Assembly (NCBI GenBank): GCA_027605045.1
Contig: JAQFWX010000017.1
Span: 857,876 to 921,875, forward strand
Direction of reading: 5' to 3'
Length of the DNA stretch: 64,000 nt
Source: Phallus indusiatus
Lineage: Eukaryota; Basidiomycota; Agaricomycetes; Phallales; Phallaceae
Shown: in pieces, positions 36,622 to 48,320 of the stretch
How the letters are laid out: every line of letters starts with the position of its first letter
How positions within the stretch are numbered: the first letter of the stretch is position 1
The notes under the pieces: model-generated
The model's input: the letters and a program-made list of their open reading frames with translations, nothing else
The model's database searches: none
Told to the model about the DNA's origin: nothing
Translations under genes and position numbers: made by a program

Positions 36622-38168
36622 TCATTCAACATAAAATAAGAAATTGCCCCATTGTTTAGCAATTTCGGTGACCGTTGGCAACGGCGAGACATATTGAAGG
36701 CCCAAGTACGCATCAGTGACAGGATCTTTTGTTATACGAAAGAGCGTGGGCTGCCCATTTTCATTTGCATTGATATATTTTAGAGAGGGAATCTCTTGAG
36801 AAATGTCGTCGATTAGAAGCTGATCTTTTTCTTGAGTTAAGTTGAGGAAAAAAAAGTCGCTCAGAAATAAGGTCGTCAGTTTTTTCAAGTGAAAAGACTT
36901 CTGAGCCGATTTGAAAACCTAGTAAAATTTTTTTGAGTGCAATGATTTTGGTTATTGAATGAAACGTTTTACTCCTTTCGAAGAGCTTCGAAAAACTTCT
37001 GTCCAAATGCAAAGGCGCTCAATATTTGGAATATGCTCCGCCAAGTCAGTAATATGAGTGTAATTTGTCAGACGCTCTACGTTAATGATGCAACTTTGTA
37101 GGTTTGGCAAATAACCTAGAAAGGATATGTCCCACTGAGCCAATGGTCCGACGAAAATATGTCTAAGTCTCGATGCAAATGAAGAGGGTACGCTTTTGCT
37201 TCCTGGAAGCGAAAGCGACTTTATATTGGGAAAGAGGTGTCCTGACTCGGTCAGAAAGTCGGAGGGGTAGATGTCCGCTGGAAGACGTGCGACTTCTAAC
37301 AGGGGATGTCGGGAAAAAAATGATCGCAAAATTGCAGTCCTTTGTTCAGAGTCTTCTGTTACATAAAAAACACCACCGTGTATTATCATTTCCGTAAGAC
37401 CAATACGTTTGAGGTTCGGCCAGAGTCCTTGAGTTAATATGTGTGATACATTTTGACCGGGAGTAACCATGAGGCACAGTTCCGTTAGTCTAGGACAACC
37501 GGTAAGAATCTTCGACAACAGTCCTTCAGTTATGGTCCCTGAATTCAAGAGAAATGATAAATGGGACAATCGTGACCAGTCAAAATCCCAATCCTGAACA
37601 ACGTCGTTATGAGAATCGAGGAAGATAACAAACGTGATTAATTAATTATGTAAAGCGCACTAACTGGTATTTTGACCGCGTTAGGGAAGAAATTGTAGAC
37701 GTTTTTCAGAAAGCCGAACTTCAACTCCTCCAGGACGCATTTGGACTCAGTAAGAGCAGTGAAAAAACGGGAAACATCATGAGGTGTATTTAAAGCTATT
37801 AAGCGGAATGTCTTCAGATTGTTCATTTGAGGGAGTAATGTGCAAAGAAGCTCGAGGCCTTCGCTGGTTGTAGCTGGCGAAGTTGACACGGGGGTCACAT
37901 CAAATGGTTTCGGAAGGCGAGTTTTGTGATGTATTTGAACGAGAAGTAACCTGCGTATGCGTTTGCAAAGAAGAGGATTTTCTTGTAAATGTTTCCAGAA
38001 GTCGACTTTGTTGACGATGCATCGAATTTCAAAGTATTCCGTGTGTCTCGGGACCAGTCTATGATATAACGCGTGATTTGTCAATGATAGAGAGATTATG
38101 TCGTCGAGAGTGTTAATGTGTTGAACAATTTCAAAGAATATTTCGAGGGGCAGGTCGACAAGATTCAT
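36622..38168 (-). CDS. F-box protein with leucine-rich-repeat-like tail
   Basis: The N-terminus MNLVDLPLEIFFEIVQHI, then SLSLTNHALYHRLVP, is a standard F-box. Such proteins act as substrate adaptors of SCF ubiquitin ligases through Skp1. Leucine-rich segments follow, for example LPQMNNLKTFRLIALNTP, LTGCPRLTELCLMV, LWPNLKRIGLTEM, LFPNIKSLSLPGSK and LPNLQSCIINVERL, consistent with an irregular LRR array. Three exons are indicated (about 38168-37665, 37600-36955 and 36920-36622), the first join giving KIP then DWDFDWSRLSHL. It ends WGNFLFYVE. Mushrooms carry hundreds of such genes, so the target cannot be guessed. It is divergent from WSS1 with 129 bases between the starts. Confidence 0.75.
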
Positions 38169-38297
38169 CGTCGCTGGGCAATGAGCAAGTCGTCACAATC
38201 ACAGTGACAGACAGATTTTCATTTTATTATAGACTCAAGAAAGTGGGCGCCCATCACGCGCACAATCAAACTCAACCACAAGTGTATTATACCTCGA

Positions 38298-39555
38298 ATG
38301 TCGACGACGACTTTGGTAAAATCATTTACGTGTCTGAAAGGCAGAACGAAAGCTCCTCAAGCACTCGCACTTCTTCAACGGATCGCAAGTCTTGTCAAGC
38401 CAATTATGCGCAAGCACAACTGGACCCTCCCGGTGCTTGCTGAGTTTTTTCCTCAAAATGATAATCTATTAGGTGTGTTTCGCTCTCTATGAGCTATTAT
38501 CTCTGATGTCAAATATTCAGATAGGAATGAGTAAGTTTCCTTGCTCTATGTTAGGCTGTCGTTTCGAATAAGTCCTTTGTGTAGATGTAAATGGTGGACA
38601 GAAGATATTGATACGACTTCGCCCTGCCTCTGCACCTGATACCTTTTATGAGGATGAAGATCTAATTGGAACAATGCTGCATGAAGTATTTCCTTTTTCT
38701 CCATGATTGGAGTGTCTCTTAATTAACAATCAGTACAGCTGACCCATAACGTTCACGGTCCACACGATACCAAATTTTATGAGTTCCTATCTAAATTGGA
38801 GCAGGAATATTACGATTTAAGAGCTTCGGGATTCTCAGGCGAAGGTTTTTTCTCTGAAGGGAGCAGGCTAGGTGCAGGGGTCAGCCATAATGTCCCGCCA
38901 CATCTCGCAAAGCAAAAAGCTTTAGAAGCGGCAGAGAAGCGAAAGCGAATGTCTTCAGTTCTTGGTGGTGGTGGAAGACTGGGTGGAAAGTCTAACACGA
39001 GTGGCAAGTCCCCGCGTGAACTGGCTGCAGAGGTACGTCCGAACTATCAATCGTCGTTACTTCCGTATGTCCCGTTAAGAAACGTTTCAGGCTGCTGAGA
39101 AACGCGCACAAGACGAAAAGTCTTGTGGGACTTTACATGATGACGTGATTCAAAAGGAAGTCTCAAAAGTAGCGGAATCTGATACCATTGAAGTTATTGA
39201 TGTGGACGAGGATTCGGTGGTCACAACACGGGACAAGAAACGCCAACGATCGCCATCCGCTTCTGTCGAAGTGCCCCATAAACGGAGAACAGAGCGGCCT
39301 GCTAAACGGAATGAAGCAGAAGCAGCAGCAAGTCTCCTAGCGAAGGTGGAATCTCATGCAGAGTCAAACCCCGATACCTGGACCTGCACGATTTGTACTC
39401 TGATCAATGAGCCTATGGCTCTGCAATGCGACGCTTGCTCGTCAATACGTCCCCAGGACCTCAATTTAGCCTGGATATGCTTCAACTGTGGGGATGATAC
39501 CTCTGAGCAGTTCTGGACGTGCCAGAGTTGCGGCGAATCGAGAGTGGGTGTTTGA
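38298..39555 (+). CDS. WSS1: Wss1-type WLM metalloprotease for DNA-protein crosslink repair
   Basis: Wss1 cleaves proteins covalently trapped on DNA. The WLM domain starts VKSFTCLKGRTKAPQALALL then QRIASLVKPIMRKHNW. The zinc-binding site is TMLHELTHNVHGPHDTKFYE (HExxH plus a downstream HGPHD), split by an intron (38686-38738). FSGEGFFSEGSRLG follows. The tail has a probable nuclear signal (KRQRSPS, PHKRRTER), an acidic SUMO-interaction-like patch IEVIDVDEDSVV and two C2-C2 fingers: WTCTICTLINEPMALQCDAC (RanBP2 type) and WICFNCGDDTSEQFWTCQSC. Exons are 38298-38472, a six-base exon 38525-38530, 38585-38685, 38739-39032 and 39091-39555. The microexon yields LLGMNVNGGQK, matching the family's conserved Gly-x-Asn; skipping it also keeps the frame. 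Confidence 0.85.
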
Positions 39556-40088
39556 CCCGATTGATAATTATTCCCATTCATATTGCATAGCTGTATATCA
39601 CATTATAGTAAGAATACCAATGTAACAAACCCATCTTTACGATCCTTGGGAGTGTGCAGAGGGACATGATGATGCATTATGGCTGACCCCAATACCCAAT
39701 CTGCTCCCACCGGAGAAAAGATTTCGCCTGAGAATCACGAGACCCTTGATTCTTAATACACCTGCTCTAATGTAGATGAAAGCTGCTGTCATATGGACCG
39801 TGAACGTTGTGAGTGAGCTGTGCTAGTCATTAATAAGAGGCACTCCAATCACGAATAAAATGGAATACTTCGTGAAACATTGTTCCAATTAGGACCTCGA
39901 ACTCATTAAAGGGCATTATGTTGTATTGATATCTTCTAACTTCATCAGAAATACCAGTTCATAGAATGCAAACTTGTTGAGAGTGTGACGCGTGACGGGA
40001 GTGAGAATGTGACACGGAGCAGCCGAAGTCTAAAGATAGCGCGAGTTTCCAGATCAGGCGTGGTCAAACACCCTTTTGTATGATCTGA
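39556..40088. other. Intergenic region
   Basis: This spacer runs between the end of WSS1 and the SANT-like gene. No gene or repeat was recognised. Confidence 0.5.
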
Positions 40089-42950
40089 ATGACACCAAAT
40101 AACACTAGCTCTAGCGCGAATTCAACTCAGAACACATCTGCAGCCGCAATTACATCCTCAACATCGCCCTCGCTGTCGGCGCCGTCTTCTTCAACATCGC
40201 GTCCTATATATCCGCGCCCGTCGTCGTCATCAAACCATCCTGTTGCTAGTAAATCATCATTACCAACGACAAAATGGCATGAGCTGCCTCGGCTACAACT
40301 TGCACCACCGGAACATCAGAAACAGCCCCATTCTCAGGTAAAACAACTATTGTTACAGCAGCAACAACAAGACCAACAACACCAGGTGCAGCAGCAACCA
40401 CGAAATGTCCTAGTGCCAAATCCAGCTCACGGAGAATCGCCTGCCTCGGTGTCGTCATCACGAAGCGCATCTCCCGCTGTAGAAGAGTACGTACTCTAAT
40501 TTCATTTCTTTCATTCCGCACTTCGAATTATTAAAATCCCCTTCTTTCACTTTTTTGCAAACAGTCTCGACAAAGCAGGCGATAAAAGAAAGTCGGCATC
40601 TGTCCATCCCAATACAAAGAAAAGGCGTACAGAACAGCCTTCTCAGCATCAATACCAAGGTCGCCAGGACTATTCTCTCGCAACACATTATCCACAGGCA
40701 TATTATCATCCTACTGCTTCCACGTCAACATCGTCTCATAATCACCAAAGTTCAGCGGCTACGGTCACTCATTCACCAATTCAAGCGTCAAGGCAAACCC
40801 TTCAACTAGTGTGTCAAATAATAATTACTCCACGTTCAACGAATTCCAATGGCGGCTTCTCCATCTATGTAGTGAATTCTACGAAGCTGCAACTGAATTG
40901 ATAGTACGGCTTTTCAATTCTTTTAAAGGCTGTTGAATGACACCCACAACCCTTTCTTAGCGCTCAACTCCTCCAACTGTTCTTTCGCAAGCATTTCAGT
41001 TAATCAATAACGGAACGGGAACGGATCCTATTAGCGTGCTCAATGATGCACGCCGAGCGTGCGACATGCTGGTTAGTTGTGTTAATGCAATGCAATAACG
41101 TATCCGTTGATAAACCAATGTCCGTTATACATAGATCACAAATCCTCAGTCGTTAGCCGTCCCTCCTCCTCCCATCTTCACTTCCATTGCCAACTCTCAA
41201 CTCTCTTTTACACCTCAATGCTCGGTCACTATCGGGGCCACCACCTTCACTACCCGTATCCACCCAATCGCCTTCACTGCCATCCACGACCGCCACACCG
41301 CCATATCCATCCACTTCAGCTCCTCCCACAACTCGAACTCCAGCGGCACCCAAACCCCAAGATGTAGGCTCTAAAAATACAAGCAGTGCTCCCAATTTCA
41401 CAAGCATCGCGCAAAGCGGTCAAGTCCAAGGCACGTGGAAAGAGCAGGAGATTTTCAAACTGAAAGAATTGGCGGAGAAGTACCGCATCAGAAAAAAGGA
41501 CGGCAGCGTTTCTATTGCTGTGCCCGAAGAAGCTGAGGAAGTGGAAGATGCGGAAGAGGCTGAAGAGGAAGAAGAAGAGAAATCGCCTATTACTGCTCAG
41601 ACTGAAGGCACAAATAACGCACCCACCTCGGATGCAACGGTTGATCATACCTCGGGGGATGTTGATACTGGTACCGCAGGAGTATCTTCGGCTAAAAAGA
41701 GTGTTAAAGACTTTGATGAAGTTGATTGGGATCAGGTTGTCGCCGAATTTGGAGATGAACGATCAAGGTCGGTTTGGGGTTTTTATTATGATTCAGCAAC
41801 CCACGTTAAAAAACACGTTACTCATTCAGACATCAAATTCTAATTAAAGCAACGTTTCTGGGTTGAAACCTTCTTCTTCTCTTCCAGGTGCAAAAAGAAG
41901 AAAAAGAAGAAAAAGCTGCCGGCTCAGCCATTCACTCAGCTCCTTACGAGCGTTGCGTTGCCACCTCCTACTACCACTGCCACTGCCACTTCCAATACCA
42001 ATACTTCTCATGGATCCGCTGCACCTTCTGCCCCAATTCTCGCATTAGCTCCGACAGCTAATATTTCGCAAGGAGCTTCTTCTGCAACGGCGTTTTATAA
42101 TAGCCTGAAGAATAAGTCCGGAGTTGGAACTTCGTCCCAATATACTCCCGCTCCTGCAGCTGGACCACGTGCTCCGGGTGGAACGGCGTCCGGTTCGAAA
42201 TCGACTGCTCAATTACCCAGCGTGCGAAGTAGCAGCAGTGATAAACCGGCTAGTATTGCTACAAGTAAAACACAGTCTACTAATACTACGCCGACTGTTC
42301 CACCACCGACTGTTACTGCGGTTACGCCGACAATAGCTCCACAGGCGACTGTAGGAATACCCAATGTCTCTGCTTACGGTGTCGGGCCACCGCCACCAAC
42401 ATGGGGATATCATCCACCTTCTGCAGCTATGACTGCACCCGTTACAGGACAGAGCGCAAACCACCCTTATTACCCATACGCAGGGATGTATTATCCTCAA
42501 GGATACCCTATCCAAAGCTACCCCATTCCAGGCGCACCGGCTATTCAAAGTGTAGCACCCGTTGCAGGCGGACAGGGCGGGCCTCCGCCGCCGATGTTTG
42601 TACAGACGCATCCTCATTACACGCCTCCTCATGCACGTCGGAATGCGCATGCGCCCGTCGGTCAGACGTTCTACGCTTACGTTCCTCGGACTGAAGAGAA
42701 CCCTGGACCGAAGAAAACAGCGAAGAAAAGCGGTGCCGGTGTTGGTGCCGCTACTGCTGGTGTTAGTGCCAGCGGGAGTGCGAGTGCGAATGCAGGACCC
42801 AGTAGTTCAACGTTTGTCGTTCCTACTACGAGCACTATTTCCTCTTCGAAAAATGCAAGAAGCGATCAGACGGCTACTGATAGACCGGCTTCTGCGACGC
42901 CTGCTGCCACCCCTAAATCGACCGGCGCCGAGCCACAACTTCCTCCGTAA
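40089..42950 (+). CDS. SANT/Myb-like domain protein with long disordered tail
   Basis: The protein starts MTPNNTSSSANSTQN and is Ser/Pro/Gln-rich early on (QQQQQDQQHQVQQQ). A helical segment FNEFQWRLLHLCSEFYEAAT precedes the next introns. The DNA-binding-like domain begins GTWKEQEIFKLKELAEKYRI and resumes at VDWDQVVAEFGDERSR, then RHQILIKATFLG across an intron near 41767-41829. A long acidic stretch (about 41527-41700, including EEEEEE) lies between the two halves. After a lysine run the tail (41900-42950) is low-complexity Ser/Thr/Pro with YYPYAGMYYPQGYP. The frame before 40720 and after 40790 differ, so one junction there is unresolved. It is probably a nuclear chromatin or transcription protein; the function is inferred only from the fold. 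Confidence 0.65.
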
Positions 42951-43895
42951 CACCCAGGTCGACCACCTCCGTCTTTTGTCATTTGCAACTAGTGCATAAC
43001 AAAGCACCTGCTTTATTCCATTTCCAATACTTTCTGTCTTGATACTTATGCCACCCATGCTGATCGCAACATTGCTTCAGCTTATGATACATCCTCAAGC
43101 TCCCGGCTGTAAAAACGAATTATATATCATACCGACACGAAGAAAAAAGCTTTGAAAACTTATTTTTTGTCATCGTTATTGTTGCTATTATTTTTTTTTC
43201 TTGGTAGACAGTCGCCACACGGTCTATGATTCCTTCCATTTTTTCACCGGTTCCTCCTCCGCGCTCTTTTTCTCACTTGTTGTTCTTGTTCTTGTTCTTG
43301 TCTCCGATCTCCTCAAAAAGACTTTCTTCAGTTGTACTGAAGCTTGCTGTTAGACTTGTATCCACTTGCTGTTTTTTTCTTTCTTTCTCCTTCGAACATT
43401 ATTACCCCACCCGATTGTATTCATTGAGAGTTTTTGTACATTAGTACTAACCTATAACTAATGTTGTTGACTTCACTGGTGTTAATAGAGTGGAAACACT
43501 CGGGCTATGTGTAATTTAGATATATGGATCAAATCGGATCTCAAGAGCACCGGGCAGTCGTATCGGGCCAGACAACCATTTGATTAAAAGAGGTCGACGA
43601 ACGAGTCTATGACCATTTATTGGGCCTTTATAAATCGGTTCTTTTTCATTTGCCGACATCGGTGATGTCGCTAACACACAAAGAGCGTACTTACTGTCAT
43701 GCTATTATACTAGGCGGTCTTTTTGGATGCTCTTGTCAACACATTACCATTATATTAAAACCGCAGTCGTATGTAAGGATTATTTAGTCAAGAAATCAAA
43801 TAACAAAAAAAATAAACCTGATGAGGCAAAATTCAAAAACTTCCACATTGCCTTTAAATTTGTTAAAATTCATTTGGGCTCCATCTACCACGATC
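42951..43895. other. Intergenic region with pyrimidine-rich tracts
   Basis: This contains T-rich tracts near 43180-43200 and a short TTGTTC microsatellite (43280-43300). It is the shared 3' side of two convergent genes. No gene was recognised. Confidence 0.5.
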
Positions 43896-45181
43896 TTATA
43901 CTTTCTTCAGGTCTGAGGCGGGCGGTTTGCTAGTGGAGGTCGGATTAATCACAAGGTCGAGCGTCAAGTAACAACTCCCGTCCTTGTTAATGCATCGATA
44001 ACTGAGACAAAATAATTATTTCGGTGTTACTTTATGTATGTATGTATGTATCGAAGTGACGAACCTGTTCATTGTCGAACCGGAGAGTAACCAGAGGGAT
44101 TGGGTCGCGGGCATGTCCCCTTCGGCCGGAAAGACTGAGGTCTCTATATGATCCGAATACAAAACAAAGTCAGTTGACCCTTTATCAAAAAATTTTCTCT
44201 TTTTCTCGTGGCGAGAAATACGAAATGAAGCGACGATATTTCCTTCCAGGTTGACCTTAGAAGGCTTGAACATACATAGAGCAACGTCCAAGCCCACACG
44301 CCGGGGATCGACGAGTCGGCCGCGTTGAGCTCGGATGTACAATCCCCAGATATTACCTGGAAATAATTAGCGAAACTTGTAAAATGGTTCATAAGACCTG
44401 ACAAAAACTTGATTTTATACCTTTAGCCACAAATTCCATACCAATAGCGAGACCGGATTGCAGCCTTTGTAACATGTTGGGGACAAAACAATTCAGCTTG
44501 AAACCGCGCGTAGTGTGTACAACCGTCAGAGATTCTGCGAGTTTAACCGACAGCGCTAGCCAGCGTTCAATCTCGGTATGTGTCTCATGGGTTTTAGGAT
44601 GTCGAGCTTGAAGTCGTTTTGAGAGACTTGCCAGTCGAACTCGGTTGAAATAGTTGTTGAACCCCTTCTCGGCGCACGCTAGATACAATTCGTCTCGAAT
44701 AGCCGGAGTCAGCGGAAGCTCGTCCAGATATGTTTGGAGTAGGAGATGTCGTGTGCTGGTTTTTGATTGTTCGTCTGATCGTGGCGATTGGAGGATAATC
44801 CAGGTTGGAACTGTTTCGAGCTTCCCCGAATCCCGAATTCGCCAACATCGGAATCGAAAGTCGTAGAACTGGACCAAAGGTCCAATGGGTACTTTTGTTC
44901 GCTTACAGATTTGAATAGCTTCACGAACAACTTCTACCATGCACAGCGTCATCCTTTGTTTATAAGAAGCATACCAAACAAGCCGCAGCTTATTATGCAA
45001 AAGGTTCGCTTAGTATGAAGTCAAATCTGCTAGCCGTCATTATATACTTACTAGAGCCGCAATTTGGTAGGAAAATTCTCGAAGATTTTTGGCGTTGTTG
45101 AGTTTTTCCGCAAAATCATGGAAGGGGCAATTGGAGGCGCATTCATTAGACACGGCCCGGGAAGACTTCACCTTCAACATC
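43896..45181 (-). CDS. Unknown protein, inverted-pair copy C
   Basis: I do not recognise this family. Exon 1 (45181-45052) reads MLKVKSSRAVSNECASNCPF then HDFAEKLNNAK. The central exon includes IGPLVQFYDFR, SDEQSKTSTRHLLLQTYLDE, CAEKGFNNYFNRVRL and FKLNCFVPNMLQRLQSGLAI. The next begins IWGLYIRAQRGR and ends ATQSLWLLSGSTMN. The last exon, placed from the paralogue at 51677-52878, reads SYRCINKDGSCYLTL and stops at 43896. An intron near 44030 contains a TATG microsatellite. The two copies keep the same frame and splice layout, which argues that both encode protein. No signal peptide or membrane segment is seen. Confidence 0.65.
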
Positions 45182-46333
45182 GTGCAAATGACTCAAGGTC
45201 TTGTGAAAAGCCTCGATTCAGTGAAACACTTTGATGGAAGGTCCCCACTCTTATAACCATTCATTGATAGGGGCTACATTAATAATCTGGAAAGGAGGCC
45301 GCCTGACAGCTGGGCATACCCTATGTGCTCGTCAAATGGCAGGCAAGTCAGTACTGTATCAGGTTCCAATTAAATGCATAAGAGCAGCTAGTTAGTATGT
45401 TAGACGTCTCTTTGAGCCGGAGTATCATGATGGTGTGCGGAGGGAATTGCAAGGGAATTGGACTAGTAACAAGTGTTCACTGTTGCAGACCGCGTCACTA
45501 TGGACCCACAGCCTTCCACAATGCAAAACAACGCGTCCGAGCCAATAGCATGTATGTGGAAATATCTGAGTCGATGCATCAAAATGATTATGGCAAGCTA
45601 AAAACGGCATCATCAAAAAACGAGAAATTACTTGAATGTGTGTAATACTATGTATCCGATATTCTACAAGTCACTGTTAGTATTACACACATAGTACAAG
45701 TTGGCTCGTTCAGCTTTGGTTCACTGGCAGTTCCGTTGTTGCGCACGAAAACGACTTACGAAGGAAACAAGCATAATTGACGCCCCGGGCGTAGTATTAA
45801 TCCAAGCTGGTATAGCACAGTCAGGCTAGCTGCAGACCTGCGTATATGCACAAGACAATGTTCCACATGGAAATTATAAAAGGTTGCTCAAACTTGGTTT
45901 TGGCTTGATCCTTTGCATTTTCTCACCTTTTCCTACATTCTAATTGCGAACTTATCTAGTAAAACTTCTTGTTTTCTCTTAAGTAAACTTCCTATCCTCA
46001 GACCATGAATTCATTTTTTTACATGCTTCCCCTCTTTTCTTCACATTTAGATAACCGGTGTCCGTGTTTTCATGCGGACACTGAACTACAATTTTAACAT
46101 AGACCGTCATTCCGAAATGAAGAATATCAGTGAATTTCTTGGATTGTATCGCAGCTTCAAGTTCTCTCTCAGTCCACAATAAGCATCAAAACAATTTTTA
46201 CTTTACCTTTCTTATTCTACACTATCTTAGCTTTCTCCTATACAAACCACTCTTGGTTTCCTTTCATTGGCTCCTTCGTGCACGTATCACCGTATAAGAG
46301 ATAATAGAAATGAAAGGAAAACTTGTATTTAAA
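45182..46333. other. Intergenic region with a hairpin
   Basis: This holds a perfect 14-base inverted repeat (45637-45650 with 45678-45691) separated by 27 bases. Short reading frames such as 45979-46179 on the minus strand show no family resemblance. Confidence 0.45.
45637..45691. repeat. Perfect 14-base inverted repeat (stem-loop)
   Basis: TGTGTGTAATACTA at 45637-45650 and its exact reverse complement TAGTATTACACACA at 45678-45691 could fold into a stem with a 27-base loop. It might be a MITE-like scrap or a transcript hairpin; no gene is attached to it. Confidence 0.45.
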
Positions 46334-46996
46334 AACATTTACAGATGAAAACCGCAAAATGTACCTGTGATGATGGAGGCTCGAACATTGACTTCGGCCC
46401 GGTGGCCGTTTTAGCATCCAACTTCGGCTTTAACATCTCTTTCCAAACCGTTTTAAGGATGGATTTGAGTATGGATTGAATGAATCGGGTGCACTTATTC
46501 TAGACGGGCCCCAACCATATTCTCCACAGCTCCGTTCCGCGTACTAGTTCGGGGATGAATTTTAAAACGCATGGGTAGTATTGGGTACAGCTTCAGGAGC
46601 AACGAGGTGACAATGAACCATGTGATCCTCAAAATTGGTCTGAGCAGTAACCTCCAAACTCTCCTGGCGAGTCGAGGAGCCGATTTCTTGATTCCCTCGG
46701 CAACGGATTTAAGCACGCACTCTTGGAAGAGTAGGATGACGATTGCGGCGAGAACCAGTTCTACGACCCGCGCGGGCTTGAAGTCCCGGTCCTGGGAAAG
46801 GCCTGGCTAGTTATGACTTCAGTTTTTGAGGACTCAAATACAATCCAGATGATCACCCAGACACCGATACTAACCCAAACAATAATTCGGACAATCCAGA
46901 CGATAACCCGAACAATACCCCTCAGAGAAACACATTCATTCCGGCCTGATCGGAGTGGCTACTCAATCAAACCAACATCTGGGGAGAACTTGGACA
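46334..46996. repeat. Diverged repeat, copy 1 (centre inverted relative to copy 2)
   Basis: This is homologous to 47661-48320. The left flank (ATTTACAGATGAAAACCGC, then CCTGTGATGATGGAGGCTC) and right flank (GTTTTTGAGGACTC, then a Asp/Asn/Pro-coding tract) are collinear with copy 2. The centre, about 46421-46788, runs in the opposite direction. On the minus strand the centre reads as a basic and hydrophobic peptide (RDFKPARVVELVLAAIVILL, KKSAPRLARRVWRLLLRP, ITWFIVTSLLLKLYP), so it may be a fragment of a former gene. Frames are broken; no family is recognised. Confidence 0.55.
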
Positions 46997-47660
46997 AACC
47001 TAAATCTATTCATTTGAAGGCCCATCTGAAGGAAACCGCTAGAATGACCCATCTGAAGGTGACCGAAACGCCTTGCCGAAGGTGACTAAGACAACTTGCC
47101 CAATGGTTGCCGAAATATATGGAATATAGATGATATATAGAGTAGAATTTAGCGCAGACACAAGACACATGATGGGGCAAATCTGCCGCAAATGATGGGT
47201 GGAGACAAACCGCTCTCGAAGTTCGCTGCCTGAGCAGCATTTAAATTCGTCATTCGATCTGGTGCTAAATCTGAGCACAATCTGAGTTTAGAACTTACAC
47301 CCGTTTGCTTCAAAAGCTGCTAATCTCCGAGGCTTCGCTGTTGTATTTAAACACCAAAAAACAAGTTCTTAATTTCCCTTCCTCTCAAACTCTTCAAGTT
47401 ACGTCTAAAAACTAAACTTACTAGGGCGTGCGGCATGCCACTAATAGGCACTAATCTACATGTGTAGACTTTAGCACTCCCCCAATTTATCATTGAACTT
47501 ATCAAAGATTCAAATTCATCCTCAAATGTTGGCTTAGTATGTTCTTGCTGGGATGCGCAAAAGGGGAAGTCAGTGACCCAGTCCCGGAGTCTCTTTAAAA
47601 TGTTTTCTGCCGTCACCGTAGTAAGTCTTTTGATCCATTCGAGTCTTGGCGTATTTTATC
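46997..47660. other. Spacer between repeat copies
   Basis: No gene was recognised. A minus-strand frame at 47347-47616 (MTAENILKRLRDWVTDFPFC) has a protein-like start but no known relative. Confidence 0.4.
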
Positions 47661-48320
47661 TAACGTTTACAGATGGAAATCGCAAAATCATGTACCTGTG
47701 ATGATGGAGGCTCAAGCATCGACGTCGGCCCCAGTGACCGTTTTAGCATCCTACTCCGGGACTTCGAGCCCGCGCGGGTCGTAGAACTGATTCTTGCCGC
47801 AATCGACATCCTAACTCTTCCAAGAGTGCGTGCTTAAATCCGTTGCCGAGGGAGTTAAGAAATCAGCTCCTCGATTCGCCAGGAGAGTTTGGAGGTTACT
47901 GCTCAGGCCAGGATCACATGGTTCATTGTCACCTCGTTCCTCCTGAAGCTTTGCCCATGCGTTCTAAAATCTATCACCAAACTCATACGTGGAATTGAGC
48001 TATGGAGAATATGACTGGGGCCGGTCAGGGATGAGTGCTCCCGATCCGTCAAATTTATATTCAAATCTATCATCAAAATGGTTTGGAAAGAGATGTTGAA
48101 GCCGGCCTTTGAAAAAGCTTGGCCAGTCATGACTTGGGTTTTTGAGGACTCTGACGATAAACTAGACACTGATGCTAATAACTTGGACAATCTCAGGCTA
48201 GATGATAACCCGGACGACACTAACCTGGCAGGCAATAACCCGGGCAATCCTAGTCAGACAAACATTCATTCTGGCCTGGTCAAAGTGGCTCGATCAAATC
48301 AATGTCTGGGGAGAGCTTGA
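47661..48320. repeat. Diverged repeat, copy 2
   Basis: This is the partner of 46334-46996. Reading plus strand, ATGGAAATCGCAAAATCATG follows an acceptor-like TTTACAG, and CTCDDGGSSIDVGPSDRF, FEPARVVELILAAIDIL and later VWKEMLKPAFEKAWPVMTWV, FEDSDDKLDTDANNLDN can be read. They are interrupted by a one-base insertion near 47815 and by stops. This orientation gives the more continuous peptide, so copy 2 may keep the older arrangement. The function is unknown. Confidence 0.55.

Noticed and set aside
42213..43058. Several arginine/cysteine-rich frames opposite and beside the SANT gene tail
   Set aside because: They are shadows of the low-complexity Ser/Pro/Thr coding tail.
43896..44040. TAA in the last exon of copy C when read in the frame used by an unspliced copy D
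   Set aside because: With the 52745-52793 intron removed in D and its equivalent in C, both last exons share another open frame (CINKDGSCYLTL), so the stop is not in the true frame.
44034..44050. TATG microsatellite
   Set aside because: A short simple repeat inside an intron of copy C; no structure beyond that.
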